From the NCBI GenBank assembly GCA_012934845.2, contig WNNJ02001928.1:1-64000 (forward strand): a stretch of 64,000 nucleotides of DNA, written 5' to 3'. The DNA is from Pomphorhynchus laevis (taxonomy: Eukaryota; Acanthocephala; Palaeacanthocephala; Echinorhynchida; Pomphorhynchidae). Position numbers and translations under genes: made by a program. Positions 61,001 through 64,000 of the stretch are shown here, piece by piece. The notes beneath the pieces were generated by a model that searched no databases, was not told the origin of the DNA, and saw nothing but the letters and a program-made list of their open reading frames with translations. Position 1 is the stretch's first letter; each line of letters begins with the position of its first letter.

Positions 61001-64000
61001 GATGCCTTAATGTCGCGATTATTTTATATAATTTTTGATTTTTCAGGCTTATATAAATAAAATAATTAAAAATTGTTAATAATTATTAAAATTGTTATAA
61101 AAATTAAAAGTGTATATAAATTTAATGTTTTATTAAGGTAATTTAAATTATCTCAAATTATATTTCAAATAAAAACTGACTCTTAATTTTATGATTTATA
61201 ATGTTAATTTAAATTATCTCAAATAAAAATTGTTTATAACTTAAATGATCTGAAGTTAGCATTTTTGATCTCAAATTAAAATTTCATAATTTAATAGTTT
61301 ATAAAGGTAGTTTAAACAATCAAAAATTAAAATCTCAAATTAAAAGTTGATCAAAATAAAGAGTTCATAAAGTATAATAATAAAGCATATTTTCATATAA
61401 CAAAACATCTGAAATTAACATTTTTGATCTCAAATTAATAAAGTTTCATAATAAATTTCTATGTTTTGAATAAATGATAAATACGTAGCAACATATGAAC
61501 GCTGAATGAAGAATGTAAATAGAATATTTTCAGAAATTACAAAATTATTATTGTGTTTACTTATAATATTTTATAATATTTATTTAATATTTTAAAAATA
61601 TTAAATTCTTTAGTAAAAACAAAAAAAGTAACGTGAAAACATTTAAATTTATATAGCAGCAAAAATGTATATTTATATAATAATTTATTTATATAACTTA
61701 TATAAATGACTCTTCAAGAGTAGGATAGTGGAAATAAAGTTTGATTGAGTTTTGCACGTTTTCTACAATTCGTTTATGTTCTTCCATTGTTATTGGTTCG
61801 TATGTAAAGATGTTCAGCTGTCGCAGTGCCTCCGTACTGTATTCACATTTAGACCAGATAAACATATATGCTTTATTTGCTATTCTCTTTTCATGTTAAT
61901 CAGGTTACTATTCACCACATACCTGCTTTAGCATAATGCTCTATGCATTGACTTAATGTATAGAGTTAATATCAATTATAGAGTTAAAATCAATTGCAAA
62001 ATTAATCTACAAAATCAATTCGTGCTGTTAAATTTATTAATCATTTTTCCTCGATGCGGTTTACAAAGCCCGTTGTAATGGCTTTGTAATGCACTTAATG
62101 GAGCTAGAGCATTTTCTATAAGCATTTTTATATTGAATGTTGTACAGTTTTGTTTTTATTTAATATATTTAACTGTTTAATTATATATTTATATTAATTA
62201 TATATAATATTGTATATATAAAATACAAAACATGAATGAAGACAACAATATAACGAAAATTTTCATTTATATGTTCGTGTTGTGTATGTCAGCAATTTGC
62301 TTTACGGCATAATTCATTCAATTAAGTGAATTAAAGTCCGATAAAGTATTTATGGGAAAAATTGATAATTTGAACACTTAATTTATTTAAGGAAATGAAA
62401 CAAAATTATCATTCTCTAAAAGTGGTTGCCGATTCTGAAAAACAGCTTTCAATATTCTAATTTAATTGATAAATTCTCTCTTCTGAGAGAATTTCAAAAC
62501 TTGTGTTTTAATCTAATCTATCTGAATCAAGCATTTTTGTGTGAACACATTTGGATGTGCAGATTCATAAGTCATAAAATAAGTTGCTTAGAATTTGGCT
62601 TCAACAGTATTGTTTTCGTTTCTTCCAAAATATATCCGAATATTTTTAAAATTCATTGCTCTCTTTAAAATGGTTCCGTTTCATATTGCAAGATTATTTA
62701 CTCCCGATAATTTTAGCTATCATAAAGCATCTCTATATTTTCAAATTACTCAAAACATAAGACTTGCTGCCAGGTAGCTATGCTTTTTAATTTTGCGAAG
62801 ACTATTCTTAATCTTGCTAAGATTTGTTGTAAATTATAAAATGAAAGGTTTATGATTTTAAAAATTAACTTCGCATAATCATCTGGCAAAATATCGCAGA
62901 TAGATGAAGTGACCAGATCCTTGTTTAAATAAGTTTTAAATAAAATATTGAACTATTTAAGTAAAAAAAGACTTATAATTCATTTAAGTGATGAAATGAT
63001 AACTATTCTAAGAAGCACTGTTCCACGTGATATATGAGTTTTAAATCAAATACATAACTAGTTAAGTTAAAATAGACTGTGTAATTAACTTGAGGGATAA
63101 AGTGATAACTTTTATAAGCACTGAGCCTTGCCTAAATGCCTTTAAAATAAAATATAAAAGTATTTAAGTTAAAATAGACTTTGTAATACACTTAAGGGAT
63201 AAAGTGTATTGAAAACTAGTTTCCAGTAATGAAAACTGAAAGTTTTCATTACTATTTACTAAAATGATTCATTCTCTTAATTTTCACTCAATCCAAGGTT
63301 ATGATTGTAAGCCAAAAATAAACTCAAATGTAATTTTAAGTTAAAAAGTAATTTTTAAGTAAATATATTCAGATTCTTAGCCCATGTTTTAAACATAAAT
63401 TGAATAAATTAAATTCAATAAAAATTATATATTTGTGATCAATTTTGATATGTATTGATAAGTATTGATATTATATTAATAATATAATATCAATGTATTA
63501 TATTAGCATTAATATATCATATTAATTTTAATTTCATAAGTAATGAAATAGTAAGTTATTATTAATAAATAACTTATTTCATAAGTTATTTATTTAATAA
63601 TAAATAATTAATAAATAATTAATAATTAATAATTAATAATTAAAAATAATAAGTAATAAATAATTTCATTTAATAATAAATATTTCATTCAAAATAAATA
63701 AGTAATTTTATTTTAATTAAAAATTTTACCGATTTGAATTCTTGATTATGTATTTATTGTTTTAGCAAATATTTTAGCAAATGTTTTAGCAAATATTTTA
63801 TTTTTCAAATATTTTAAAGTTGATTTAATTTAATTCGTTTTGTTTTCGAATTACAACTCCACAATTTTCTACTCGCTTAGTTTTTCGAATTGTTTTATTG
63901 AATTGCATAATTTAATTTTAATCTTTCTACAGAAAATATTGTAAATATTTGAATTTTAATTTATTCTAAAGCAATACTCGACCGGAGAAATGCTGACAGG
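18950..64000 (+). CDS. WARS1: Tryptophanyl-tRNA synthetase, cytosolic (9 exons, 3' end outside)
   Basis: The enzyme charges tRNA-Trp with tryptophan in the cytosol. Exons: 18950-19064, 21717-21825, 29551-29670, 30456-30638, 32628-32695, 41509-41654, 41696-41869, 59873-60013 and 63972 to the edge. All boundaries are GT-AG and all codon phases agree, giving about 361 residues. Landmarks are [39 protein letters not shown] (HLGH is the HIGH motif), [56 protein letters not shown] (KMSKS-type loop) and [10 protein letters not shown]. These are the eukaryotic and archaeal TrpRS signatures, not mitochondrial WARS2. About 45-60 C-terminal residues should lie beyond the window. No WHEP domain is visible; the N-terminus from this Met is yeast-like, but earlier exons are possible. 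Coding is 2.4% of the span; the rest is element-filled intron. Confidence 0.95.
19065..21716. other. WARS1 intron 1, no recognised gene
   Basis: 2652 bp of AT-rich sequence. I find no convincing frame. Two diverged related segments (about 20670-20760 and 20955-21035) and the motifs GCTAACGTTTCAACATG (about 20850) and ACATGTTGAAACATTAGTGC (about 21095) suggest decayed Penelope tails. Confidence 0.6.
21717..21825 (+). CDS. WARS1: WARS1 exon 2
   Basis: Completes the split codon after DKLI and encodes [18 protein letters not shown], then [14 protein letters not shown]. It corresponds to the stretch with HHFLRRG in human TrpRS and HHFLRKG in yeast. Acceptor tttag, donor AG|GTAGTG. Confidence 0.95.
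21826..22620. other. WARS1 intron 2, left part
   Basis: No gene seen. A perfect 12-bp hairpin with a 3-base loop lies at 22101-22127 (TTCCGGCGACTC-AGG-GAGTCGCCGGAA), followed by ACGTCG. The series GC-rich stem, GAAACGT resembles Penelope tail ends. The stretch 22380-22620 is GC-richer and may be the decayed 3' end of the LINE relic that follows. Confidence 0.55.
22620..24675 (-). mobile_element. RLE-type LINE relic, relative of the 25.1 kb element
   Basis: A decayed copy of the same LINE lineage as 25141-28368, in the same orientation. Matching pieces along the minus strand: [13 protein letters not shown] (about 24660), [20 protein letters not shown] and [18 protein letters not shown] (24536-24195), [19 protein letters not shown] and YLDDDIIGG (23899-23675), [14 protein letters not shown] (about 23470) and [19 protein letters not shown] (22852-22664, the nuclease core). 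Many frame breaks. It is well diverged from its neighbour, so it is an older, separate insertion rather than a recent tandem copy. Its right end is fused to a PLE-3 fragment. Confidence 0.87.
24671..25060 (+). mobile_element. PLE-3 fragment and partial tail repeat
   Basis: At 24675-24720 the + strand reads [12 protein letters not shown], the RT motif of the PLE-3 family, cut off after a few codons. From about 24940 to 25060 lies a partial PLE-3-type tail repeat (GGAATAGGGGCTGAAATTTG, GACCTCTAATCCTTATTCTG, ATACATCGTATGTTATTTAT). The middle is unassigned; a short frame with KYADNIFII near 24865 may be RT debris. Confidence 0.65.
25141..28368 (-). CDS. LINE polyprotein: PHD finger, RT and RLE nuclease, intact frame
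   Basis: An uninterrupted 1075-codon frame of a non-LTR retrotransposon on the minus strand, inside WARS1 intron 2 and antisense to it. Residues 30-75 form a complete C4HC3 PHD-type zinc finger (C30, C33, C45, C48, H53, C56, C72, C75). RT spans about 340-600: [24 protein letters not shown] (417-426), [17 protein letters not shown], and YLDD at 505-508. Then thumb motif [10 protein letters not shown], a CCHC group (C806, C809, H819, C823) and a restriction-like endonuclease with RHNGIRD, RPADVL (865-870), VDFAVTHP (889-896) and a following KERKY. The gene copies its RNA at a nicked target. RLE LINEs of the R2/R4/NeSL kind usually have C2H2 fingers at the N-terminus; a PHD finger here is unusual. 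No A-rich tail is obvious at the 3' side. Confidence 0.93.
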   Translation of the reverse strand: MELSHDCSTLKANGCSHLQENANVADTSRCPICMKINRRKVLIECDTCSTWHHLSCVGLTKKQAAIIPKWVCRACLAQNEQCVEPEHTIRASTPDTLATDCLHQGWRRQSGTVVRLPTRIRGMAAQIMSDLIKDALSLNTEESWVRLLLFPKICFATHIEKSSSQRVQRNNASHMKESLCRYTSTPLEQLIASLAKPYEASRAADVPTNSAVALARRGNYGKAMKRLCCNGLAPVNKRVREKLLNLHPQNGIYRLQSDTCLDAGFQVNSLIVDCSLVRAAIFSFPSTSASGCLGLRPEHLQDLLTSDLSGSFLQRITSLVNTLLDGGGHESVARYLCGANLIALVKEPDGVRPIAVGETLRRLCSKCACRKLSTVFLSVLQPTQLGVATKNGVDSIIHIVRDEHTRRRDKDDWVWAKVDLRNAFNSISRHAIFSVIQRSVPQLMSWLRYCYSEPSLLRFGNLEPLRSCQGVQQGDPLGPSLFSLAIHDCITSVGCLHGIHLNRWYLDDGIIGGHPTAVADALAYLEKEFALLRLDLNWQKTEIIGSAVALQTFSEACASQPILNESKNFCLLGTPIGCQDFVNDQLMRVNLPKLRSQIDLITTIPDTQVAYLLLRHCASAPKINHLMRTIDPDYGNTFYKSFDDSTISAFSEMTSVQLNPQIRTQITLPLRLGGFGIRETVKHAPCAYIASVQRVCAEWGLSVNTFPGLSDFIERLSSLHESPPIMQSDSQHKLSMLLDNKVHEQMLTDVHHFNRARLLAVSRPHASSWLRVVPNKALGMDIPPSQFCALTRFWLGAPLFSPGDRCGRCFLPADSVGLHALTCQYGGYPGLRHNGIRDVVFHAAQSAGMHVALEVRNLIPDLRERPADVLIHGDPPRAVDFAVTHPQQSAYIANASITPGYAATMYAVNVKERKYRARMESAGYQFIPAVVETYGGWNDQGERLMRSIARQISATTGIEYHKTVDHLFQRASLALMRGNARAILASLNGRNHPLSDAPQTIMETPKRRMFNTEPYNDIAGILTRLSSVESESCGVPLQALDAPTESAANTAKETSQVDAGGEDVASLDTSRSWRN
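28417..28441. promoter_or_regulatory. GC-rich hairpin at LINE 5' end
   Basis: GATCGGC..GCCGATC pair around GAGCGAAGCGA, making a short hairpin exactly between the LINE 5' side and the minisatellite; its last GATC is the first four bases of the repeat unit. A role is not known. The similar string GATCGAAGCGAGCGG occurs near 16688. Confidence 0.5.
28437..28995. repeat. 13-bp minisatellite, 43 perfect-phase copies
   Basis: The unit GATCTGGAAAGTC is repeated 43 times (559 bases) with no shift of phase and, by reading, no substitutions. Because 13 is not a multiple of three and the unit has no stop in any frame on this strand, it yields a meaningless long open frame. It starts within 70 bases of the LINE start codon (28368, opposite strand), so it is placed like a 5' monomer array. 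After it, AAGTCGACTTTATATT occurs twice. Confidence 0.97.
28996..29550. other. WARS1 intron 2, right part
   Basis: AT-rich and without a gene. About 29097-29165 is a partial PLE-3-type tail repeat (GGATGGAAAATAAATAATAC, then CAAATTTTATCAGAGAAAAT). Confidence 0.65.
29551..29670 (+). CDS. WARS1: WARS1 exon 3 (HIGH motif)
   Basis: Encodes [20 protein letters not shown] and [24 protein letters not shown] is the class I synthetase HIGH motif that binds ATP, and [10 protein letters not shown] is the eukaryotic TrpRS signature. Acceptor ttttag, donor AA|GTAAGT, both in phase. Confidence 0.97.
29671..30455. other. WARS1 intron 3
   Basis: 785 bp, AT-rich. TACGAGCCTATAGTTTGT is repeated around 29975-30030. 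No gene or element recognised. Confidence 0.7.
30456..30638 (+). CDS. WARS1: WARS1 exon 4
   Basis: Encodes [39 protein letters not shown] and [20 protein letters not shown], the Rossmann-fold part of TrpRS that recognises tryptophan. Acceptor ttttaag, donor GG|GTAATT. Confidence 0.97.
30639..31340. other. WARS1 intron 4, left part
   Basis: AT-rich, no recognised gene or element. Confidence 0.6.
31340..32570 (+). mobile_element. RTE-type LINE relic, internally deleted
   Basis: A relic of an RTE-clade LINE. The left part reads TWL(stop)[19 protein letters not shown], then [20 protein letters not shown] and a segment with SWRDHFEEF. The right part reads [60 protein letters not shown] and [19 protein letters not shown]. 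These are the two ends of an RTE RT domain. The palm segment with the YADD motif that should lie between them is missing, so a large internal deletion joins IPQATQVLG to the thumb. Several frame changes are also present. Confidence 0.87.
32628..32695 (+). CDS. WARS1: WARS1 exon 5
   Basis: Encodes [22 protein letters not shown], the segment equivalent to human GFYKNVVKIQKHVTFNQVK. 68 bases, acceptor tttag, donor AAAG|GTATTA. Phase fits exon 4 (GG|A) and exon 6 (G|CA). It is the shortest exon and was found only by phase and motif. Confidence 0.88.
32696..34325. other. WARS1 intron 5, left part, very AT-rich
   Basis: 32740-33060 is almost pure A and T. No gene. A minisatellite of eight 15-base units lies at 33885-34004. 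Confidence 0.7.
33885..34004. repeat. 15-bp minisatellite, 8 copies
   Basis: The unit TTTAATGTCTATTGC is repeated eight times in strict phase with a few substitutions (for example TTTATTGC in the third). Confidence 0.95.
34325..36890 (+). mobile_element. RLE-type LINE relic, second lineage
   Basis: A decayed non-LTR element on the + strand. In order: an N-terminal segment (34336-34758; [20 protein letters not shown]), RT motif A ([16 protein letters not shown], about 35300), [18 protein letters not shown] (about 35466), thumb [18 protein letters not shown] (about 35850), [20 protein letters not shown] and [11 protein letters not shown] with the CxC..H..C group and RHNEIRDI (36067-36468), then the RLE core [16 protein letters not shown] (about 36475) and [18 protein letters not shown] (36605-36883). 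Stops and frame changes separate the pieces. The style ([23 protein letters not shown]) differs from the 25 kb lineage. Confidence 0.87.
36891..37253. other. WARS1 intron 5, spacer before LTR element
   Basis: AT-rich with no gene. It ends in TTAAT, one copy of the target-site duplication of the LTR element that follows. Confidence 0.7.
37254..37509 (-). repeat. LTR (3' LTR), 256 bp
   Basis: Apparently identical to 41046-41301. Holds a 27-base internal duplication (37356-37375 and 37383-37402: GCGGTTAAYGTTTCATCRGT). Confidence 0.95.
37541..40354 (-). CDS. Pol polyprotein of the intron 5 LTR element
   Basis: 937 codons counted from the Met at 40354. Aspartic protease with ALVDTGCS (DTG 47-49); RT with [30 protein letters not shown] and SYLDDIIVD (YLDD 352-355); RNase H with VWADASS and [10 protein letters not shown], and LYTDSATV; integrase with an HHCC region ([11 protein letters not shown] and CTQCQRI) and a DDE core ([30 protein letters not shown]). 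Expression probably depends on the overlap with gag, as is common in such elements. Confidence 0.93.
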   Translation of the reverse strand: MPKQGTFKKHRWGGTVLSSAGLPCPSDDALPTINVTINGRLAVALVDTGCSRSIVSRRLVTDIFKHPFPDVNGATWVTMMNGNAVKCYETGQMEISIETRSVNIPCLSSDIGGPYQMLLRMDVIKKIGGVSINDNGDVKFPSSYPVSMQTSVTKISSTSDSANVIDDADFHAQFNGNFWLVKWKWLTGTPAFIHNSVTEYHVNPTLRSQYEAEIETWITNGWLKEYNGEAEAVIPLLAVAQESKNKVRPVMDFRLLNSYISSHTADSDVCISKLRNWRRWGDRLSLIDLRRAYLQIHVDESLWPYQVVVYRNKRYVLTRLGFGLNIAPRILKAIVHFVLSKDMLVAQSTDSYLDDIIVDNTKIANDNVLKLLAKFGLEAKQPVDIRESNVLGLRIQSLPTGLNWSRVLEIGWPESLPTRRQLFSLTGKLIGHYPIAGWLRPCCSFLKRLTGGHWDEPVQENIWKSIQEIKSKMSMEDPARGRWAVPPGDTGSVWADASSIAEGVVIEVDGIIAEDASWLRPKDDPHHINMAELNACIRGLNLSIHWNLKNITLYTDSATVYSWICSTLYDERNVCVKGLSDMLIKRRLRMLKEIQTEFSLSITVKLIPSSQNKADHLTRVPKNWLQYLKNNSSANIAVSVDMSTQDTNKIIESVHNRHHFGVERTIYFINRKYPNSVVSRHNVAEYIKNCTQCQRIDPHPIRWDTGQLGVNKNWSRLSIDTVHVKGSLYLSCIDCGPSRFMIWKKLKEGTVNEITRALQTIFFERGPPAEILMDNARAFRSETLSHWCELWGVHIIYRCANRPCGNGIVERSHRTIKRIVARSNITTEEAIYWYNSSPKEGLCDSSIPHNQIYKYKSKLQWERIENRESSSSVSEFSTGDQVFMRPAVCRCDKPWIQGNVTGINSNTSINVDGVPHHISHLRRCPSDNNTPTASSAG
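40303..41031 (-). CDS. Gag-like protein of the intron 5 LTR element
   Basis: 242 codons. Begins [19 protein letters not shown] just inside the 5' LTR. The middle is a retrotransposon gag helical region ([31 protein letters not shown]). Two CCHC knuckles lie near the end: [14 protein letters not shown] and [14 protein letters not shown]. Expected to package the element RNA. Overlaps the pol frame. Confidence 0.92.
   Translation of the reverse strand: MDKMRFGDLIKPFNGECDFGAWLERAEMIADLQAVKKLEKFIPLFFDGPAYAIYRNLSAEQKSDYSQLKAALLRATDFDAFTKYNNREYQEGESLDAYAADLERYANIVNPNVDNSAWIRCKFVYGLPSTIKDIILSSCAVENLKLSDILCRSRTLITTANTSAGSCFLTTTHSRKHIEPRALRSHQRKDVTCFRCGKSGHIARYCTHFKERRCYICDDPGHLAPQCPNKEHSKNIDGEAQY
41046..41301 (-). 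repeat. LTR (5' LTR), 256 bp
   Basis: Apparently identical to 37254-37509 and followed by the TTAAT duplication. Confidence 0.95.
41302..41508. other. WARS1 intron 5, right end
   Basis: About 200 bases of AT-rich sequence up to the acceptor tattttag. No gene. Confidence 0.8.
41509..41654 (+). CDS. WARS1: WARS1 exon 6
   Basis: Encodes (A)[40 protein letters not shown] and LIPCAIDQ. The sequence CAIDQ followed by DPYFRM of exon 7 is a TrpRS hallmark in the active site. Donor CAG|GTAATA. Confidence 0.97.
41655..41695 (+). other. WARS1 intron 6, 41 bp
   Basis: A very short GT-AG intron (gtaataactggg to ttattag). Skipping it makes CAIDQ|DPYFRM continuous. Introns of this size are near the lower limit of ordinary splicing and are common in some small-intron animal lineages. 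Confidence 0.93.
41696..41869 (+). CDS. WARS1: WARS1 exon 7 (KMSKS-type loop)
   Basis: Encodes [40 protein letters not shown] and [23 protein letters not shown] is the second ATP-binding signature of eukaryotic TrpRS. Donor AAG|GTAAAT. Confidence 0.97.
41870..42650. other. WARS1 intron 7, left end
   Basis: AT-rich with no gene. About 42540-42640 is an inverted partial PLE-3-type tail repeat (TATTTCCTCTGATGAAATTTG, then ATTGTTTATTATTCATT). Confidence 0.65.
42650..43975 (+). mobile_element. Penelope-like element PLE-3, copy a (broken)
   Basis: An AT-rich Penelope-like RT gene. Readable segments: [20 protein letters not shown] and [20 protein letters not shown] (42657-42989), [20 protein letters not shown] (about 43158), then a degraded [18 protein letters not shown] (about 43400) and [17 protein letters not shown] (about 43520), where YIDD is the catalytic motif. 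Several frame changes. No GIY-YIG domain is visible. It ends in the family tail repeat at 43972. Confidence 0.83.
43972..44190 (+). repeat. PLE-3 tail repeat
   Basis: The 3' tail of copy a. Landmarks in order: ATGGATGGATAATAAATAAT, TTTTATCAGAGGAAATAC, TTTGGCCCCGCTGCTATGTT, GGGGCCGAAACCTGATAGC, CTCCTGATGACCTCTAAT and CGTCTGTTATTTATTAG. Contains GGCCGAAAC and CTGATGA, the two halves of a hammerhead core but in the permuted order. Confidence 0.8.
44350..45775 (-). mobile_element. PLE-3 pieces, copy b (rearranged)
   Basis: Minus-strand pieces of PLE-3 in scrambled order: 44455-44350 (start of the [14 protein letters not shown] segment), an inverted partial tail repeat at 44466-44575, a C-terminal segment at 44600-44780 equivalent to 53590-53780, the N-terminal segment at 45204-44971 ([20 protein letters not shown]), and an RT segment at 45492-45286 ([40 protein letters not shown]). 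45628-45700 carries an extra piece (TGCATTGGTAGAGGAAATCG) also present at 49268. Confidence 0.78.
45950..48240 (-). mobile_element. RLE-type LINE relic, third lineage
   Basis: A decayed non-LTR element, GC-richer than its surroundings. In order on the minus strand: a possible N-terminal part (48063-47491, unrecognised), [20 protein letters not shown] and [13 protein letters not shown] (47365-47111), [20 protein letters not shown] and [20 protein letters not shown] (47177-46821), a nuclease-approach segment (46640-46344) and the RLE core [20 protein letters not shown] with [14 protein letters not shown] and KRSKYACL (46252-45983). The catalytic RT palm is not recognisable. Frames change between pieces. 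Confidence 0.83.
48241..49690. other. Intron 7 spacer with repeats
   Basis: No gene. Two related segments of about 170 bases in direct order (about 48505-48675 and 49110-49275) share GGCTGAYGATCAYTCGATTC and AATCTGC. A palindrome lies at 49088-49119 (AGTAGCTGACGAGGT-GG-ACCTCGTCAGCTACT). 49268-49440 is a PLE-3 fragment with the same extra piece as 45628. Confidence 0.7.
49690..50400 (-). mobile_element. Penelope-like element PLE-3, copy c
   Basis: Best-preserved RT segment of the family: from 50204 down the minus strand [60 protein letters not shown] and [20 protein letters not shown], then cut off. From about 50400 to 50210 the upstream part ([27 protein letters not shown]-like) is in another frame. 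Confidence 0.83.
50540..51860. repeat. Tandem array of ~365-bp units, about 3.6 copies
   Basis: Units start near 50562, 50929, 51290 and 51659 with CAGYAYTTYGGCGACAAGGA. Each unit has, in order, AGCAGAAGCAGTAA, a CCGAAACGCGAAATG-type motif, a hairpin GCGTGGGT..ACCCACGC whose loop holds CTGCTGATGAGG, GTACAGTGATGCTGATAGGA, and later AATTTGGTATATAAGCC. Units differ by substitutions and small indels, so the array is not recent. No protein frame is conserved. The unit resembles a Penelope tail made tandem; a retrozyme-like identity is only a possibility. Confidence 0.87.
51870..52850 (-). mobile_element. Penelope-like element PLE-3, copy d
   Basis: Minus-strand N-terminal part from 52783: [60 protein letters not shown] and [18 protein letters not shown], an N-terminal finger region of Penelope RT. 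52440-52010 continues with the YWNPKLHKN and [11 protein letters not shown] equivalents in decayed form. 51880-51990 duplicates a short part of the same region. Confidence 0.82.
52851..53487. other. Intron 7 spacer
   Basis: AT-rich with no gene. 52895-52925 and 53125-53182 are short pieces of the PLE-3 tail repeat. Confidence 0.6.
53488..54800 (+). mobile_element. PLE-3 pieces, copy e (rearranged)
   Basis: Begins with a C-terminal segment (53540-53870; [40 protein letters not shown]), a cysteine-containing segment (53877-54077; [32 protein letters not shown]), then jumps back to an RT segment (54140-54580; [20 protein letters not shown] equivalent), then repeats the C-terminal segment (54580-54790). 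The order shows recombination or template switching within the family. Confidence 0.8.
54780..55010 (+). repeat. PLE-3 tail repeat
   Basis: Tail of copy e, starting ATGGATGGATAATAAACAAT and ending CGTCTGTTATTTATTAG; more diverged than the copy at 43972. Confidence 0.78.
55360..57960 (-). mobile_element. RLE-type LINE relic, fourth copy
   Basis: A decayed non-LTR element. On the minus strand: an N-terminal zinc-finger-like start (57950-57850; [21 protein letters not shown]), a middle part (57585-57256), [20 protein letters not shown] (57203-56904), RT core [20 protein letters not shown] (56774-56592) and [14 protein letters not shown] (spanning about 56590), then LLGAPIGNQ (56400), and the RLE core [20 protein letters not shown] with [14 protein letters not shown] and KRNKYRNL (55675-55421). 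It is related to the 46-48 kb copy in the nuclease part. Several frame changes. The C2H2-like finger fits the R2-side of RLE LINEs. Confidence 0.85.
57961..59030. other. Intron 7 spacer with small tandem repeats
   Basis: No gene. 58206-58280 has three copies of a 26-base unit (GTCCGCCTTTCTGAAATCTT). 58450-58565 has two copies of a segment with CAAACTTGTAAGTGATTGA followed by TTGTATTATATTATTATT. Confidence 0.75.
59030..59460 (-). mobile_element. Penelope RT fragment
   Basis: On the minus strand near 59400-59230 reads [15 protein letters not shown], then in another frame [20 protein letters not shown], the Penelope RT motif usually written Q.DGVAMGSPL.P. This is not PLE-1, -2 or -3. Only one RT motif region is left. 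Confidence 0.72.
59461..59872. other. Intron 7, right end
   Basis: AT-rich, no gene recognised; ends in a good polypyrimidine tract and acceptor (tttttcttttag). Confidence 0.7.
59873..60013 (+). CDS. WARS1: WARS1 exon 8
   Basis: Encodes [40 protein letters not shown] and ELEKIRR, matching INKYAFSGGQVSADLHRELG of yeast TrpRS in position. 47 codons, phase 0 at both ends. Donor CGC|GTAAGT. It lies 18 kb from exon 7. Confidence 0.97.
60014..60610. other. WARS1 intron 8, left part
   Basis: AT-rich, nothing recognised. Confidence 0.6.
60610..60899 (+). mobile_element. Penelope GIY-YIG C-terminal fragment
   Basis: A 93-codon frame containing [20 protein letters not shown] and [16 protein letters not shown]. 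This is the pattern found at the C-terminal side of the GIY-YIG domain in Penelope proteins (HH..F..TKIL..E.....R...E...I). The catalytic N-terminal half of the nuclease is not found upstream. Confidence 0.65.
60900..61697. other. WARS1 intron 8, middle
   Basis: No gene. 60945-61015 is a GC-richer island (TATCCCGTTTGGCGGGGTCC) that stands out from the AT-rich sequence around it and may be the end of an unrecognised repeat. Motif AAATTATCTCAAATTA recurs at 61140-61270. Confidence 0.55.
61698..61893 (-). CDS. Possible host exon, antisense in WARS1 intron 8
   Basis: On the minus strand a frame of about 60 codons reads [40 protein letters not shown] and [22 protein letters not shown] and stop (61698-61700). 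The composition is GC-richer than its flanks and amino-acid use looks coding. It begins just after a possible acceptor; a possible short intron of about 36 bp would join it to an upstream piece (QCIEHYAKA, about 61935-61965). I do not recognise the protein. It could be a terminal exon of a nested gene, a processed remnant, or chance. Confidence 0.4.
61900..63971. other. WARS1 intron 8, right part
   Basis: AT-rich to the acceptor (ttctaaag). Related segments recur at about 62930-63200 (AAGTTAAAATAGACT, AGGGATAAAGTG). 63440-63720 is nearly pure A/T. No gene found. Confidence 0.6.
63972..64000 (+). CDS. WARS1: WARS1 exon 9, cut by window edge
   Basis: Encodes [10 protein letters not shown], equivalent to human DYTSGAMLTG and yeast KYKSGELLSG. 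Phase 0 fits exon 8. The exon continues past the window. Confidence 0.9.

Noticed and set aside
62426-62777. Two overlapping frames of 60-80 codons in intron 8
   Set aside because: AT-driven amino-acid composition, no recognisable motif and no splice context; likely chance.
18950-64000. Mitochondrial tryptophanyl-tRNA synthetase (WARS2) or a tyrosyl-tRNA synthetase
   Set aside because: [24 protein letters not shown] and KMSAS are hallmarks of the cytosolic eukaryotic TrpRS, and no organelle-targeting N-terminus is seen.
1-64000. tRNA or rRNA genes
   Set aside because: I looked for tRNA-like A and B boxes with paired arms and for rRNA signatures and saw none; a tRNAscan run would be decisive.

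Overview
This is a window from an AT-rich eukaryotic genome, almost certainly an invertebrate animal. The case for a metazoan rests on a spliced host gene with GT-AG introns, CR1/L2-like, RTE and restriction-like-endonuclease (RLE) LINEs, Ty3/gypsy-like LTR elements, and several families of Penelope-like elements (PLEs). The species cannot be named from sequence alone.

The only host gene I can identify with confidence is a cytosolic tryptophanyl-tRNA synthetase (WARS1) on the + strand. Nine coding exons (18950 to the right edge) join with consistent GT-AG boundaries and codon phases and give about 361 residues, including the HIGH-type motif HLGH and the KMSAS loop; the C-terminal end lies past the window. 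Exons total about 1.1 kb of a 45 kb span. Introns run from 41 bp to 18.0 kb, and nearly all of that length is retroelements.

Region 1-18.9 kb, upstream of the gene, is a nest of elements: a CR1-like LINE 3' end (1-712); a Penelope copy (PLE-1, minus strand) split by a whole-looking Ty3/gypsy element with identical 107-bp LTRs (1953-5883); a second Penelope (PLE-2) with an inverted tail, a tandem tail and a nearly complete RT plus GIY-YIG gene (6987-12076), itself split by a CR1-like insertion; a longer CR1-like copy on the minus strand (13075-15860); and several head-to-head foldbacks made of Penelope tails (12.2, 16.4 and 18.1 kb).

Region 18.9-64 kb is WARS1 with its introns. Intron 2 holds an intact 1075-aa LINE frame (PHD finger, RT, CCHC, RLE nuclease), a decayed relative, and a 43-copy perfect 13-bp minisatellite touching the LINE 5' end. 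Intron 4 holds an RTE relic. Intron 5 holds an RLE LINE relic and a whole-looking LTR element with identical 256-bp LTRs and a TTAAT target duplication. Intron 7 (18 kb) holds at least five pieces of an AT-rich third Penelope family (PLE-3), two more RLE LINE relics and a tandem array of about 365-bp units. Intron 8 holds Penelope nuclease debris and a possible antisense host exon (61698-61893).

The Penelope tails recur as CTGANGA, a short hairpin, then GAAAC, which resembles the hammerhead ribozyme core known from this class, and most of the palindromes in the window are built around that motif.
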